From Methyloversatilis sp. (GTDB taxonomy: Bacteria; Pseudomonadota; Gammaproteobacteria; Burkholderiales; Rhodocyclaceae): a stretch of DNA of 64,000 nucleotides. This document shows, piece by piece, positions 29,365 to 37,500 of the stretch. Under the pieces are notes generated by a model. It made no database searches, was not told the DNA's origin, and worked only from the letters and a program-made list of their open reading frames with translations. The translations under genes were made by a program, and so were the position numbers. Each line of letters opens with the position of its first letter. Position 1 is the stretch's first letter. The stretch lies in contig JAGNYW010000010.1 of the NCBI GenBank assembly GCA_017984755.1, forward strand, positions 1-64,000. The letters are read 5' to 3'.

Positions 29365-30552
29365 GTGAGTTTCGATTTCGACCACCCGATCAACCGCGAC
29401 GGCACGGCCAGCGTCAAGCACGACGGCCGTGCCGCGGTGTTCGGCACCGACGCGGTCACGCCGCTGTGGGTGGCCGACATGGACTTCGCCGCGCCGCCTG
29501 CCGTGGTGGAAGCGCTGGCTGCGCGCGCGCTGCACCCGGTCTATGGCTACACGCTCTACCCGGACAGCGCCTTCGACGCACTGACCCGCTGGCTGGCGGC
29601 GCGCCACGGCTGGACAGTCGCGCGCGAGCAGGTGTACATGTGTCCGGGCGTGGTGCCGACGCTGTACGCAGCGGTGCAGGCCTTCAGCAAACCCGGCGAC
29701 AACGTCATCGTGCAGCCGCCGGTGTATCCGCCCTTCTTCTCGGCCATCCGCGACACCGGCCGGCGCATCGTCGAAAACCCGCTGATCGAACGCGACGGCC
29801 GCTGGACCATGGATTTCGACCAGCTCGAAAGCTGCGCCGCGCGTGCCGGTTCGAAACTGCTGCTGCTGTGCTCGCCGCACAACCCGGTCGGGCGCGTGTG
29901 GTCGCATGAAGAACTCGACACGCTGCTCGCCATCGCACGCCGGCACGGTCTGGTCGTGCTGGCCGACGAAATCCACGCCGACCTCACCTATCCCGGCGTG
30001 CGCCACCTGCCGCTCGCCACGCTCGCCCGCGCGGGCGACCGCATCCTGACCACGGTGGCGCCGAGCAAGACCTTCAACGTGCCCGGCCTCGGCCTGTCTG
30101 CACTGATCGGCGCAGACGACGACCGCAGGGCGGTCGAGCGCGTATTCGGCGGGCTGCACGTGAGCGCGTCCAACCCGTTCAGCGTCACTGCCTTCGAAGC
30201 CGCCTACCGCGACGGCGGCCCCTGGCTCGACGCGCTGATGGCCTATCTCGAAACCACGCGCGACGAAGTCATCGACCGCATCACGCACACGCTGCGCGGC
30301 ATCCACCCCGTCGCGCCGGAAGGTACCTACCTGATGTGGCTCGACTGCCGCGGGCTGGGCCTGGACGACAGCGCACTGCGCGACTTCTTCATCCACGAAG
30401 CCGGCCTCGGGCTGAACCCCGGCATCAGTTTCGGCACCGGCGGCAGCGGCCACATGCGTCTCAACCTCGCCTCGCCTCGCCCGGTCATCCGCACTGCCCT
30501 CGATCGCCTCGAAGCGGCGCTGCGCACGCTGCCGCAACCAGCGCCACGTTAG
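29365..30552 (+). CDS. ovoB: OvoB, PLP-dependent 5-histidylcysteine sulfoxide lyase
   Basis: About 395 residues, a fold-type I aminotransferase/C-S lyase of the PatB/MalY group. Motifs: [12 protein letters not shown] near the N-terminus, [30 protein letters not shown], and the PLP lysine K235 in [15 protein letters not shown]. In OvoA-containing genomes this lyase removes the cysteine backbone from the sulfoxide to give 5-thiohistidine. That role is inferred here from its place 14 bases after ovoA. The start is uncertain: GTG 29365 (GGGG eight bases upstream) is preferred, and GTG 29332, which overlaps ovoA, would add 11 residues. Its stop codon TAG lies inside a GTTAGGC heptamer next to the integron integrase remnant. 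Confidence 0.9.
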   Translation: MSFDFDHPINRDGTASVKHDGRAAVFGTDAVTPLWVADMDFAAPPAVVEALAARALHPVYGYTLYPDSAFDALTRWLAARHGWTVAREQVYMCPGVVPTLYAAVQAFSKPGDNVIVQPPVYPPFFSAIRDTGRRIVENPLIERDGRWTMDFDQLESCAARAGSKLLLLCSPHNPVGRVWSHEELDTLLAIARRHGLVVLADEIHADLTYPGVRHLPLATLARAGDRILTTVAPSKTFNVPGLGLSALIGADDDRRAVERVFGGLHVSASNPFSVTAFEAAYRDGGPWLDALMAYLETTRDEVIDRITHTLRGIHPVAPEGTYLMWLDCRGLGLDDSALRDFFIHEAGLGLNPGISFGTGGSGHMRLNLASPRPVIRTALDRLEAALRTLPQPAPR

Positions 30553-30569
30553 GCGACGCCGCTCGGGTG

Positions 30570-30925
30570 CAATGCAGTTCGCCGCATCCTGCGGCTCCCG
30601 GCTCGGGGTTCAGGACGTGGGTGTAGATCATGGTGGTGCTGACGTCGGCGTGGCCGAGCAATTCCTGAACGGTTCGTATGTCGTAGCCGGCCGCCAGCAG
30701 ATGGGTGGCGAAGGAGTGGCGCAGCGTGTGCACGGAAACCGGCCTCACGATGACTGCGTTCCGCACCGCGAGCTGAAGCGCGCGCTGCAGCGACTTTTCG
30801 TGCATGTGGTGACGCCGAACAACGCCAGTACGCGGATCGACAGAATTCGTGTCGGCCGGGAACACCCGGAACCAGCCCCACGACCGGCTGGCATTGGGGT
30901 ACTTCCGTTCCAGCGCATGCGGCAT
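30570..30925 (-). pseudogene. intI: Truncated integron integrase (intI, 3' part only)
   Basis: The frame encodes the C-terminal third of a tyrosine recombinase. It shows the integron-specific features [11 protein letters not shown] and WGWFRVFPA, then [13 protein letters not shown], the catalytic block [32 protein letters not shown], and the normal terminal THVLN. The H-x-x-R box and the final Tyr are present. Everything upstream of about PHALER (the N-terminal domain and the first catalytic Arg) is missing or out of frame, so it is a pseudogene. It points away from the plus-strand cassette genes to its right, as in a standard integron. Its 3' end abuts the end of ovoB. Confidence 0.88.
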
Positions 30926-31030
30926 ATCAACGCCGTTCTCGTTCGCCGCCGGTCGCGCTCGAAGGCGAGTCGCGCCCGGGGCGATTCACCCGACAGAAGC
31001 ATTATCTATTTAGGGGCATCCCCCGCCTCA

Positions 31031-31351
31031 ATGCAGCTAGTTGAGAATCTCGCCCCTCAGTTGTTCAATCCGGTCATTCTTAACTGGAGTAGCGACGTTC
31101 AGGGTGCTATGAGGCTGACCATGCTCACTGGCTCTACTGACTTAACATCTACGCAGGTTGAGGTATGGAACGGCTCCAATTACTTCGCAAGCAATTACTC
31201 TTTTAGTCCTTCGCCCGTCCCTGAGCCGAGCTCTGCTCTGTTGTTTGCGTCGGTTGCTCCGCTACTTCTCTGGAGGCTTCGCTCACGTGCGGCCAGGCCC
31301 CAACTCGGCGCTCAATCTCGCTCCCTTTTGTCGCTGGACGCTGCGCGATAA
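31031..31351 (+). pseudogene. 5'-truncated PEP-CTERM protein remnant
   Basis: The frame ends with a PEP-CTERM sorting signal: VPEPSSALLFASVAPLLL, a hydrophobic stretch and an Arg-rich end, WRLRSRAARP. Upstream residues (EVWNGSNYFASNYSFS) look like the end of an exported beta-rich protein. No signal peptide or ribosome site is present, and the frame reads through into the attC site at 31298-31384. The composition is less GC-rich than flanking genes. It is best read as the tail of a truncated gene lying between the broken integrase and the first cassette site. Confidence 0.6.
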
Positions 31352-31384
31352 AGCCGCGCAGCGCCGGTTAGCTATACGTTAAGC
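31298..31384 (+). repeat. attC recombination site 1
   Basis: The right core GTTAAGC lies at 31378-31384. The left core is CCCCAAC at 31298-31304, followed by GCTCAATC. Before the right core comes GGTTAGC and a 5-nt spacer TATAC. The middle forms a hairpin from GCTGCGCG pairing with CCGCGCAGC. Core, inner box and spacer order fit attC sites. A start codon follows three bases after the right core, as in many cassettes. Confidence 0.7.
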
Positions 31385-31387
31385 GGC

Positions 31388-31846
31388 ATGAAGGGCCTGC
31401 GCGAATTCCAGGTATTTGCTGACTGTCATCAGTTCTATCTCATGGACGCCGGCATTTCGCCAATGATCCCGGACACGGTGACGGAACAGGACATCTTGCT
31501 GCGGCTACGCACCGCGCCGCATATCGTCGTCTTTCATACCGAGTCTGCCTCTCAGGTGCCGGTGAAGATTGCGTTCGTTTCCGAGCCTATCGAGGTGGAC
31601 GGCGTGTGGGACCATCAATCCGACTTCAACCTGTCACTTCCTTCGGGAACGGCGGTTCTTTGCGGTTGTACGGACTACGTGCCCGAGTGCCCCCGGCTAG
31701 CCGTAGCGCCGTCGACATACGATGGGCGCGCGTACTTTGCAGGCGCGTCGGTCGGAGAGGAGCGCTACCTCCTCATGCTCTGGCCGTCTACCGCCCAACC
31801 GGTTACTCCAGGGGACACGCCGACAAGCGGCGCGCCCCGGAGCTAG
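31388..31846 (+). CDS. Cassette-borne protein of unknown function
   Basis: A 152-residue soluble, acidic protein. It begins MKGLREFQVFADCHQFYLMD and contains a beta-rich middle (APHIVVFHTESASQVPVKIAF) and SLPSGTAVLCGCTDY. There is no signal peptide and no membrane helix. I recognise the general look of a small family found in cassettes and near competence/immunity-like genes, but cannot assign a function. The ATG sits three bases after attC 1, with no obvious ribosome site, a common state for the first codon of integron cassettes. The last 17 codons run into attC 2. Confidence 0.75.
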   Translation: MKGLREFQVFADCHQFYLMDAGISPMIPDTVTEQDILLRLRTAPHIVVFHTESASQVPVKIAFVSEPIEVDGVWDHQSDFNLSLPSGTAVLCGCTDYVPECPRLAVAPSTYDGRAYFAGASVGEERYLLMLWPSTAQPVTPGDTPTSGAPRS

Positions 31847-31857
31847 CACGTAACGCT
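31794..31857 (+). repeat. attC recombination site 2
   Basis: The left core is canonical GCCCAAC (31794-31800). The inner boxes CTCCAGGGG and CCCCGGAG pair except for one unpaired base, the extrahelical base typical of attC. The centre forms a CGCC/GGCG hairpin. The right core reads GTAACGC (31851-31857), one change from the GTT consensus, so the site is probably impaired. Confidence 0.75.
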
Positions 31858-31873
31858 CACAAGGAAAGGCTCC

Positions 31874-32668
31874 ATGCGAATTCGCAAAGTCATATCCGCT
31901 TGCCTGCTGGCGACCGTCGTCTGTTTCGGGAAGTTTGCGACAGCACAGTCTCGATCAGAAGACGACGCGAGCCGTTGCAGCGACGCCGTCGTAACGCGCC
32001 TTGGAAAGCACTTCCGTCTCACTGACTTCGCCTATCCCGCGCAGGGTATGTATCCGAGCGTGGAAAACGGTGGGCTGCTCGTAGCCGGCATATGTAAGCC
32101 ATGGCCCGCAAACAAGTCCCGAATCATCGCCGCCTTTGCCTACGACGGCGGAATTGAGTACGAGAAGCAGCTCCTGCTTGCAGTCGTCGAGGTTCCAGAC
32201 AATCGAGTCATCGCTTCCTACAAGGGCGTCATTCCGGAAGATGCTGCAACCGAGGTTTCGAGTTATTCGCTGAGCCTCGATACGGCGCGATACACGCTAT
32301 CGAAGAGCGCCCGCGCTTTCGGGCTTCGCCTGAATACCTTTCGGGACCGATGTACCTATGAGGGAGGCTTCGACAATGAACTGACGCTTTTTGTCGTCGA
32401 CGGACAAACGATCCGTCCGGTTCTTACGGAAACCATGTCTCACTGGACTTACGGTGGTGGCAATCGCTGTAGTGAAGAAGAGGTTCCGCGCACTGACGCG
32501 AATACTCTGATTGCCGTGGAGCCAACCATATCCAATGGCTTCGCCGATCTGAGACTCACCGCCATACGAAGCGACAACAAGAAGCGCGTCAGCGCCATCG
32601 TCAAGTACAACGGAGAGCGCTACGATCTCAAGTCTTGGAGCACCGCATTTGGTGCCTGGTGGGAGTAA
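31874..32668 (+). CDS. Secreted protein of unknown function
   Basis: A 264-residue exported protein. The signal peptide is MRIRKVISACLLATVVCFGKFATAQ. The mature part has three or four cysteines (CSDAVV, GICKPW, DRCTYEGG, NRCSEEE) that could form disulfides, and a beta-rich body. The start follows AAGGAAAGG. It lies between attC 2 and attC-like site 3, so it looks like a single-gene cassette, now fixed. I do not recognise a named domain. Confidence 0.8.
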   Translation: MRIRKVISACLLATVVCFGKFATAQSRSEDDASRCSDAVVTRLGKHFRLTDFAYPAQGMYPSVENGGLLVAGICKPWPANKSRIIAAFAYDGGIEYEKQLLLAVVEVPDNRVIASYKGVIPEDAATEVSSYSLSLDTARYTLSKSARAFGLRLNTFRDRCTYEGGFDNELTLFVVDGQTIRPVLTETMSHWTYGGGNRCSEEEVPRTDANTLIAVEPTISNGFADLRLTAIRSDNKKRVSAIVKYNGERYDLKSWSTAFGAWWE

Positions 32669-32698
32669 CCGCGCGGATGTCTGCTCATCACGCGTGAG

Positions 32699-32788
32699 CC
32701 CTGACACTTCGGTCAAGGGGACGGCCCAGAAGCTGCGCTTCTGGGTTCCCTCCCTTCGGTCGGCCACCCCTCACCTCGGACGTCAGTC
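32699..32788 (+). repeat. attC-like site 3 with GAC/GTC cores
   Basis: The arrangement is attC: left core CCCTGAC (32699-32705), inner box GGTCAAGGGG, a central hairpin GGCCCAGAAGC with GCTTCTGGG, inner box CCCCTCACC, then TCGGAC and right core GTCAGTC (32782-32788). The normally invariant AAC/GTT triplets are GAC/GTC, yet they still pair with each other. Confidence 0.6.
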
Positions 32789-32881
32789 CACATCATTCAT
32801 GGTCAGCCAGCTCGCTGAAAGCCTGTCAATTGCAGCCCGTAGAGCTGACGCTTCTTGCCACCCATCCCCAACGGAAAGGCA

Positions 32882-33754
32882 ATGATGACGAAAGCGTCCG
32901 ACACGCGGCCGGGTCTTGCAAGCCGCATCCTCGGCTCACCGCCAGCGCGCGTGCCGTTGCTCGGGTTCATTCTGGTGATGATGATGACCCTGAACACCGA
33001 TGTGATGACCAGCTACGCGGAAGAGCCAGTCAAAGCCGTTGCACACATCATCGCGTTGGCCATCGCCGGCTTCGCGGTTTATCTTGGCTATGCATGCCTC
33101 ATCGAGAAGCGCGTCGTCTCCGAACTCGCCTTGCCCGGCATGGGTCGCGAACTCGGGATCGGCCTGCTCATCGGTGCAAGCTTGTACGCCGCCTGCGAAA
33201 TGATCCTGATGGCTCTGGGCATCTACCGCATCGATGGCTTGAACCCGTTGAACTACATGGTCCCGGCGATCGCCATGGCAATCAGCTCGAGCGTCTACGA
33301 GGAGCTGTTGTTCCGCGGCGTACTGTTCGGCTCAGTCGAGAAGTGGTTTGGCAGCTGGGCAGCACTTGTGGTGTCTTCACTCGTGTTCGGCCTGACCCAC
33401 CTGATCAACCCGCAGGGTACGATCGAGGGCGCGCTGTTCATCGCCGTCGAGGCCGGCGTCCTGCTGGCTGCGGCCTGCATGCTGACGCGCCGGCTGTGGT
33501 TGAGCATCGGCTTCCATATGGCGTGGAACTACACGCAGTCGGCCATTTTCTCGGGCATTGTCTCCGGCAACGATGCTCGACAGGGTCTGATCAGGTCTAC
33601 CGTGAACGGCCCCGACTGGCTGACCGGAGGCAACTTCGGCGTTGAATCCTCCGTGCTTGCGCTGCTCCTGTGCACCACCACCGGCATAGTGATGTTGGTC
33701 ATGGCGGCAAAGCGCGGAAGGATCGTTCCGCCAGCCTGGAAACGCCCGGGCTGA
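32882..33754 (+). CDS. CPBP-family intramembrane protease
   Basis: A 290-residue protein with about eight hydrophobic segments. The Abi/CPBP (CAAX-like) motifs are in order: EELLFRG, where the paired Glu are catalytic; then SLVFGLTHLIN with its His; and IGFHMAWNYT with the second His. These residues define the active, glutamate-type intramembrane peptidase family, members of which process prenylated or bacteriocin-related peptides or act in self-immunity. ATG 32882 follows GGAAAGG; an ATG three bases later is equally possible. It lies between two decayed attC sites, so it probably arrived as a cassette. The substrate is unknown. Confidence 0.88.
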   Translation: MMTKASDTRPGLASRILGSPPARVPLLGFILVMMMTLNTDVMTSYAEEPVKAVAHIIALAIAGFAVYLGYACLIEKRVVSELALPGMGRELGIGLLIGASLYAACEMILMALGIYRIDGLNPLNYMVPAIAMAISSSVYEELLFRGVLFGSVEKWFGSWAALVVSSLVFGLTHLINPQGTIEGALFIAVEAGVLLAAACMLTRRLWLSIGFHMAWNYTQSAIFSGIVSGNDARQGLIRSTVNGPDWLTGGNFGVESSVLALLLCTTTGIVMLVMAAKRGRIVPPAWKRPG

Positions 33755-33775
33755 TTCATCGCCACCCGCAATGCG

Positions 33776-33835
33776 GTCCCACGATTCATTCATGCCGACG
33801 CCGCTTTGCGGAGCGGCTTGATTCAGGCGCTGGAC
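33776..33835 (+). repeat. Decayed attC-like site 4
   Basis: The segment aligns by eye with the classic aadA-type attC pattern: ATTCATTCATGCCGACGCCG, a GCGG-type hairpin centre and CGGCTTGATTCAGGCG. The outer cores (GTCCCACG and GCTGGAC) have lost the AAC/GTT triplets. It is a remnant, not a working site. Confidence 0.6.
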
Positions 33836-34009
33836 GCCACAAGCGCCCCTCCCTGTCTCTCTGACCCGTTACTGACTTTCCGGACCACTTGGAACTTGAG
33901 AGGAAGTCATGCGCAAGCGCTGTTCATCGGAAGGACAGATTGTCAGTACCCTTCGCGAAACCGACTCGCACCGGCACGGCACCCGCCTCAGTGCAGAATG
34001 GAGCTCACC

Positions 34010-34222
34010 ATGCGCTTCACAAAATGCCTTCCCGCCCTGATTTCGATGATCGGCCTGTCCGGCTGCTCTTCGCAGCAGTTGTATGGCGTCGGCCAGGCGT
34101 GGCAGAAGAATGAGTGCAACAAGATCGTCGACATGCAGGAGAGAAATCGCTGCATGAGTGCTACCGCGACTTCCTACGAAGATTACAAGCGCCAGTCCGA
34201 CGCCGCCAAGGGCGCCAGGTAG
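34010..34222 (+). CDS. Small lipoprotein
   Basis: 70 residues. MRFTKCLPALISMIGLSGCSS is a lipoprotein signal with lipobox LSGC. The short mature part (QLYGVGQAWQKNECNKIVDM...) contains two further cysteines and ends in a Lys/Ala-rich tail. GGAG lies seven bases before ATG 34010. The in-frame sequence upstream covers an attC remnant and is not coding. Function unknown. Confidence 0.75.
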   Translation: MRFTKCLPALISMIGLSGCSSQQLYGVGQAWQKNECNKIVDMQERNRCMSATATSYEDYKRQSDAAKGAR

Positions 34223-34324
34223 ACCGTCTCGTGCCCTGCCGAACCTGCTATCCGACCGCAGAGAGAGGATCGTCATGAGCCACCGGACGCCTGCCCCCTC
34301 GATCCCTTCAAGCCGAACTCAACC

Positions 34325-34708
34325 ATGCGAAATAACGACAGGCCGGACGACGATGAAGAAGGGGACATTTCGGATGACCCGGTTCTGAGCGCCATCGACA
34401 CCGACCTGGAATCGGTCAGCAGGCGGAATGACAATCAACTTCTTGCAATCCTTGTACTGCTGGTCCCGATGGCCGTTCTCTACGAGCGTTCAGACCTGAA
34501 AAGCATCTGGCTGGACGCTGCCTTTCTGGGGCTACTTTTCGGGGCCGTCGGGTTTACGATCTTCCGGGTCGTACGCCAGAAGCAGAAGGTTGCCGCGAAG
34601 TACGGCCTGGCATGCCGTGTCTGCGGCGGGAAGCCCAGGGCACACATGGTTCTCTCTGCCGCCATGACGCGGCATTGCGCAAGATGCGGAGCAAGACTGA
34701 ATGGCTGA
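34325..34708 (+). CDS. Membrane protein with C-terminal zinc-ribbon-like cysteines
   Basis: 127 residues: an acidic N-terminus (DRPDDDEEGD), two hydrophobic helices (LLAILVLLVPMAVLY and AAFLGLLFGAVGFTIF), then a basic segment and a four-cysteine ribbon, CRVCGG...CARCG. No ribosome site is visible at ATG 34325. A 37-codon frame with a better site (GAGAGGAT before ATG 34275) overlaps the start in another frame and could couple translation to it. The TGA overlaps the region of the next gene's possible starts. The family is not recognised. Confidence 0.65.
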   Translation: MRNNDRPDDDEEGDISDDPVLSAIDTDLESVSRRNDNQLLAILVLLVPMAVLYERSDLKSIWLDAAFLGLLFGAVGFTIFRVVRQKQKVAAKYGLACRVCGGKPRAHMVLSAAMTRHCARCGARLNG

Positions 34709-34721
34709 CATGGAGGCGAAT

Positions 34722-35228
34722 ATGAACGGACTTGCAGCGAACTTCGCCGGCTCCAGCCAGCTTCAGGTGCCGCAGAACCGGTGGGTCGCCGTTCGAGTCA
34801 TCGCCATGAATTGCCGGCGCACGATCTGCTTCCTGGCAGCCCTGATCCCGGTCGCCAGCCCGGCACAGGACCGGTGCACAGTGCAGGGCCAGGCCGATCA
34901 GGTTCGCATCGAAAGGGAGTTTTCGGGTCAGCGCCCTGCCAGAGGCGACAAGGAGGCCGAGCGGACCTGGTCGAAGAATCTGAATGCTGCGCTGGCTGCT
35001 GCCGCCAAGCGCGCCGAGGATTGCTCCCGCGCAAGCAAGCCTGCAGTCGCGCCGGCTGCCAGTGCCAGGGTGGAGGAGTGCCTCGCGGACGTCCGCCGAC
35101 GCACGGATGATCTCAACCGGCGCGACCGCGGCCGGACGCTGACCCTGCAGGAGCAGACCGCCAGGCGGAGCGAAGATGAACGCCTGCTCGATGAGTACAT
35201 GGCATGCACGAGGAACACGAAACGGTAG
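34722..35228 (+). CDS. Exported protein of unknown function
   Basis: About 168 residues from ATG 34722, which follows GGAGG at 34712-34716. A classic signal peptide, MNCRRTICFLAALIPVASPAQ, starts only at residue 29, so either the real start is ATG 34806 or the protein has a long N-region. The mature part is charged and helical with four cysteines (DRCTVQ, EDCSRA, EECLADV, MACTRN). It begins 13 bases after the preceding stop. No family is recognised. Confidence 0.65.
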   Translation: MNGLAANFAGSSQLQVPQNRWVAVRVIAMNCRRTICFLAALIPVASPAQDRCTVQGQADQVRIEREFSGQRPARGDKEAERTWSKNLNAALAAAAKRAEDCSRASKPAVAPAASARVEECLADVRRRTDDLNRRDRGRTLTLQEQTARRSEDERLLDEYMACTRNTKR

Positions 35229-35457
35229 GCGCTGCGCAAGGCAGTGATCGAACGGTTGGCTGCCGCGGGCCTGAAGTCGAAAACACGGGGGCCGCGCACG
35301 ATCGTGACAGGCGATCATCTCGGAATCCGCCGCTCTGCGGCAAGATCGTCGGTGATTTCGCCGGCGTGCATGGGCGGCGCATCGATATTCAGCGCCGTCC
35401 GGTCGACGAATCATTGACCGAGGAGCGCGTCGTCCGGGTGCTCGGGATGTGGCCGCG

Positions 35458-35530
35458 GTCTGAATGAAGGCAGCTCACCTCATCCTTCCGGCGGACGGCC
35501 TGCGCCGACCGCCCGACCCGAATGTCAGAC
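35458..35530 (+). repeat. Decayed attC-like site 5
   Basis: Outer sequences GTCTGA (35458-35463) and TCAGAC (35525-35530) are exact complements. They enclose a strong central hairpin, GGCGGacGGC with GCCgaCCGCC (35490-35513). Spacing and orientation fit an attC whose core reads TGA/TCA instead of AAC/GTT. The 318-bp gap around it shows no other convincing gene. Confidence 0.4.
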
Positions 35531-35546
35531 GTCGCGAGTCACGATA

Positions 35547-35957
35547 GTGCCCCATCAAGCTCTTGCAGATGCAGTCCTGCTCATTCACTTCGGCGTCGTT
35601 CTCTTCGTCGTGGGAGGCCTGGCTTATGTCGTGGCGGGAAACATGCGGAACTGGCGCGGCGCCAACAACATCTGGTTCCGCCTGGCGCACTTCGCCACCC
35701 TTCTCGTCGTGGTCGCCCAGTCGTGGCTGGGTGAGCGCTGCCCCCTCACCATGCTCGAGGCCTGGCTGCGCGCCAAGGCCGGCTCACCTTTCTACAGCGA
35801 GAGCTTCATCGAGCACTGGGTTCAGCGGATCATCTTCCACGAAGCACCGTTCGCTGTCTTCGTACTCGCGTACACAGCCTTCGGTCTGCTTGTGCTGTGG
35901 GCCTGGTGGCGCTTTCCGCCTCGTCGCCCGGGACCTCGCAACGGGAGCGACGCCTGA
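35547..35957 (+). CDS. DUF2784 membrane protein
   Basis: A 136-residue protein matching DUF2784 in layout: LADAVLLIHFGVVLFVVGGLAYV, then NIWFRLAHFATLLVVVAQSWLG, the conserved ERCPLTMLEAWLRAKAG, FIEHWVQRIIF, and a last helix AVFVLAYTAFGLLVLWAWW. Four helices are predicted in the inner membrane. The family has no known function. The start is GTG 35547, as no ATG fits the family start. It begins 16 bases after attC-like site 5, supporting a cassette origin. Confidence 0.85.
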   Translation: MPHQALADAVLLIHFGVVLFVVGGLAYVVAGNMRNWRGANNIWFRLAHFATLLVVVAQSWLGERCPLTMLEAWLRAKAGSPFYSESFIEHWVQRIIFHEAPFAVFVLAYTAFGLLVLWAWWRFPPRRPGPRNGSDA

Positions 35958-36021
35958 GCCGTCGCTCGAGCCGACCCGCAGCGGCGGCCCGCAATCTCGA
36001 TTACTTGCCGAAGGGGTCGGA

Positions 36022-36558
36022 ATGGATTTCAGAGCGCTGGGCAGGAACAACCACGACGAGGTAGCGGCTCTCTTTCGTTCTGTCTTCACCTCGTCGGAAG
36101 GGGAAAAGGAAGGGGCGTTGATCGGCGATCTGGCTTCGAAACTATGTCTGGCGATGGACGACGAAGAGATCATCTGCTTCGGCGCACATCAGAACGGTGC
36201 GCTGGTTGGTGCAATATTCTTTACGCGCCTTCGAAACGGTCAGGATATCCGCATATATATGCTTGCACCGGTGGCCGTGAGTACCCTGCATCAGGGCAAG
36301 CGCATCGGTCAGGCGCTCATCAAGTTCGGTCTGAATGCCTTGAAAGGCCGGGCTGTGTCGGTTGTGGTGACATATGGCGACCCGAATTTCTATGCAAAGG
36401 TGGGATTCGAAGCCCTCTCGGAGACTGTAATTCCAGCTCCGCTGGAGTTATCGATGCCGATAGGCTGGCTGGGTCAGTCGCTGACGGAAGGTCCGATTCC
36501 GACCATCAAGGAGCGCCCGAAGTGCGTTGCAGCGTTCAATGATCCGGCTTACTGGTGA
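36022..36558 (+). CDS. GNAT-family N-acetyltransferase
   Basis: 178 residues, similar in build to YhbS-type GNAT enzymes. An N-terminal strand-helix pair (DEVAALFRSVFTSSEGE) is followed by IICFGAHQNGALVGAIFF and a core acetyl-CoA site at LAPVAVSTLHQGKRIGQALI, matching the Q/RxxGxG/A pattern. The C-terminal VVTYGDPNFYAKVGFEAL is typical. The acceptor substrate cannot be told from sequence. AAGGGG lies five bases before ATG 36022. It follows DUF2784 by 64 bases on the same strand. Confidence 0.88.
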   Translation: MDFRALGRNNHDEVAALFRSVFTSSEGEKEGALIGDLASKLCLAMDDEEIICFGAHQNGALVGAIFFTRLRNGQDIRIYMLAPVAVSTLHQGKRIGQALIKFGLNALKGRAVSVVVTYGDPNFYAKVGFEALSETVIPAPLELSMPIGWLGQSLTEGPIPTIKERPKCVAAFNDPAYW

Positions 36559-36805
36559 GCGCAGGAACCGAACAATGACTCGTTCGCCCCGGTGGCACAT
36601 CGAAGTCCGGACGCATTTCGCATTGGGGTGGCTGGTCTGCAGTACGGCCGGGCCGCCCGGGCCGAGCCGCAGCTCACCGAGCCGCAGCTGACGATGACCG
36701 GCTGCGTTTCGGCCGGCGATCGCTATCCGGGTGCCACGACAGGACGACGAAGCGAAGGCCGCGTGATTGAATGCCGGAAAGATTCGGGAACCCGCAGACT
36801 CAACC

Positions 36806-37219
36806 ATGCCTTGCCTCCGAGTGAGTCCATCGCTTCCATTGCTGATCATCGGCGGCGCCGCGGTCGGGGCGCTCAGCTGGCTCGTGGCCTCTCTCGTTTC
36901 CGGCACGTTCGAGCCCTACGACTCCGGGGTGGGCCTGCTGCTGAACCAGATCATCCTGTCGGTGCCGACGGCCGTCCTGGCATGGCGCCATAGAATCACC
37001 GTGCCACTCCTGTTCATGGCCAGCGCATACCTGGGCCTGAACGTCCATGCCTGCGCATTCGGCGGATCGGAAGCCAGGGCGTGGGCGCTGCTCGGCGCTT
37101 CGGTGAGCGTGCTTCTCTTTCCGGCACCCATGGTGCTCGCGCTCTGCACAGCAGCCATTCGCCGCCGTCGGCGTCCGTCGGCGATTGAAGCCACGAATCC
37201 GCCAGTGAAAGAGGCGTGA
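36806..37219 (+). CDS. Small polytopic membrane protein
   Basis: 137 residues with four hydrophobic helices (LPLLIIGGAAVGALSWLVAS; LLLNQIILSVPTAVLAW; LLFMASAYLGLNVHACAF; LLGASVSVLLFPAPMVLAL) and a basic Arg-rich tail. ATG 36806 is chosen because it places the first helix at the N-terminus; ATG 36767 would add 13 polar residues. The preceding 247 bp hold a 14-bp direct repeat (CCGAGCCGCAGCT) but no gene. Function unknown. Confidence 0.65.
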   Translation: MPCLRVSPSLPLLIIGGAAVGALSWLVASLVSGTFEPYDSGVGLLLNQIILSVPTAVLAWRHRITVPLLFMASAYLGLNVHACAFGGSEARAWALLGASVSVLLFPAPMVLALCTAAIRRRRRPSAIEATNPPVKEA

Positions 37220-37500
37220 CTTCCGTCGCCTCGACCCCATGCCGCACGGACATTCACGGCGACGCTCATTGCCGGCGCACCTGCACAGTTGCGGGAAATC
37301 CCAGACGCAGAAGCCGCTCCCTCGTTCGGTGAAAGACGAACGACGTCGGGGTCACTCATGGGATTTCAACATATGATCCCGACACGTCCGCGGGTTTGCT
37401 CACGCGCTGTCCTCGCGGTCGTTCTGCCGAACGCCTGCTGCGCGTACGCATGCCGGGCTTGAACCCACGACCGCACCCCATTGCCGGCAAGGAGAAATCG

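Noticed and set aside
36559-36805. attC site suggested by GAACAATGACTCGTTCGCC
   Set aside because: The left core lacks the RYYYAAC pattern and no complementary right core is found downstream; only a short direct repeat is present.
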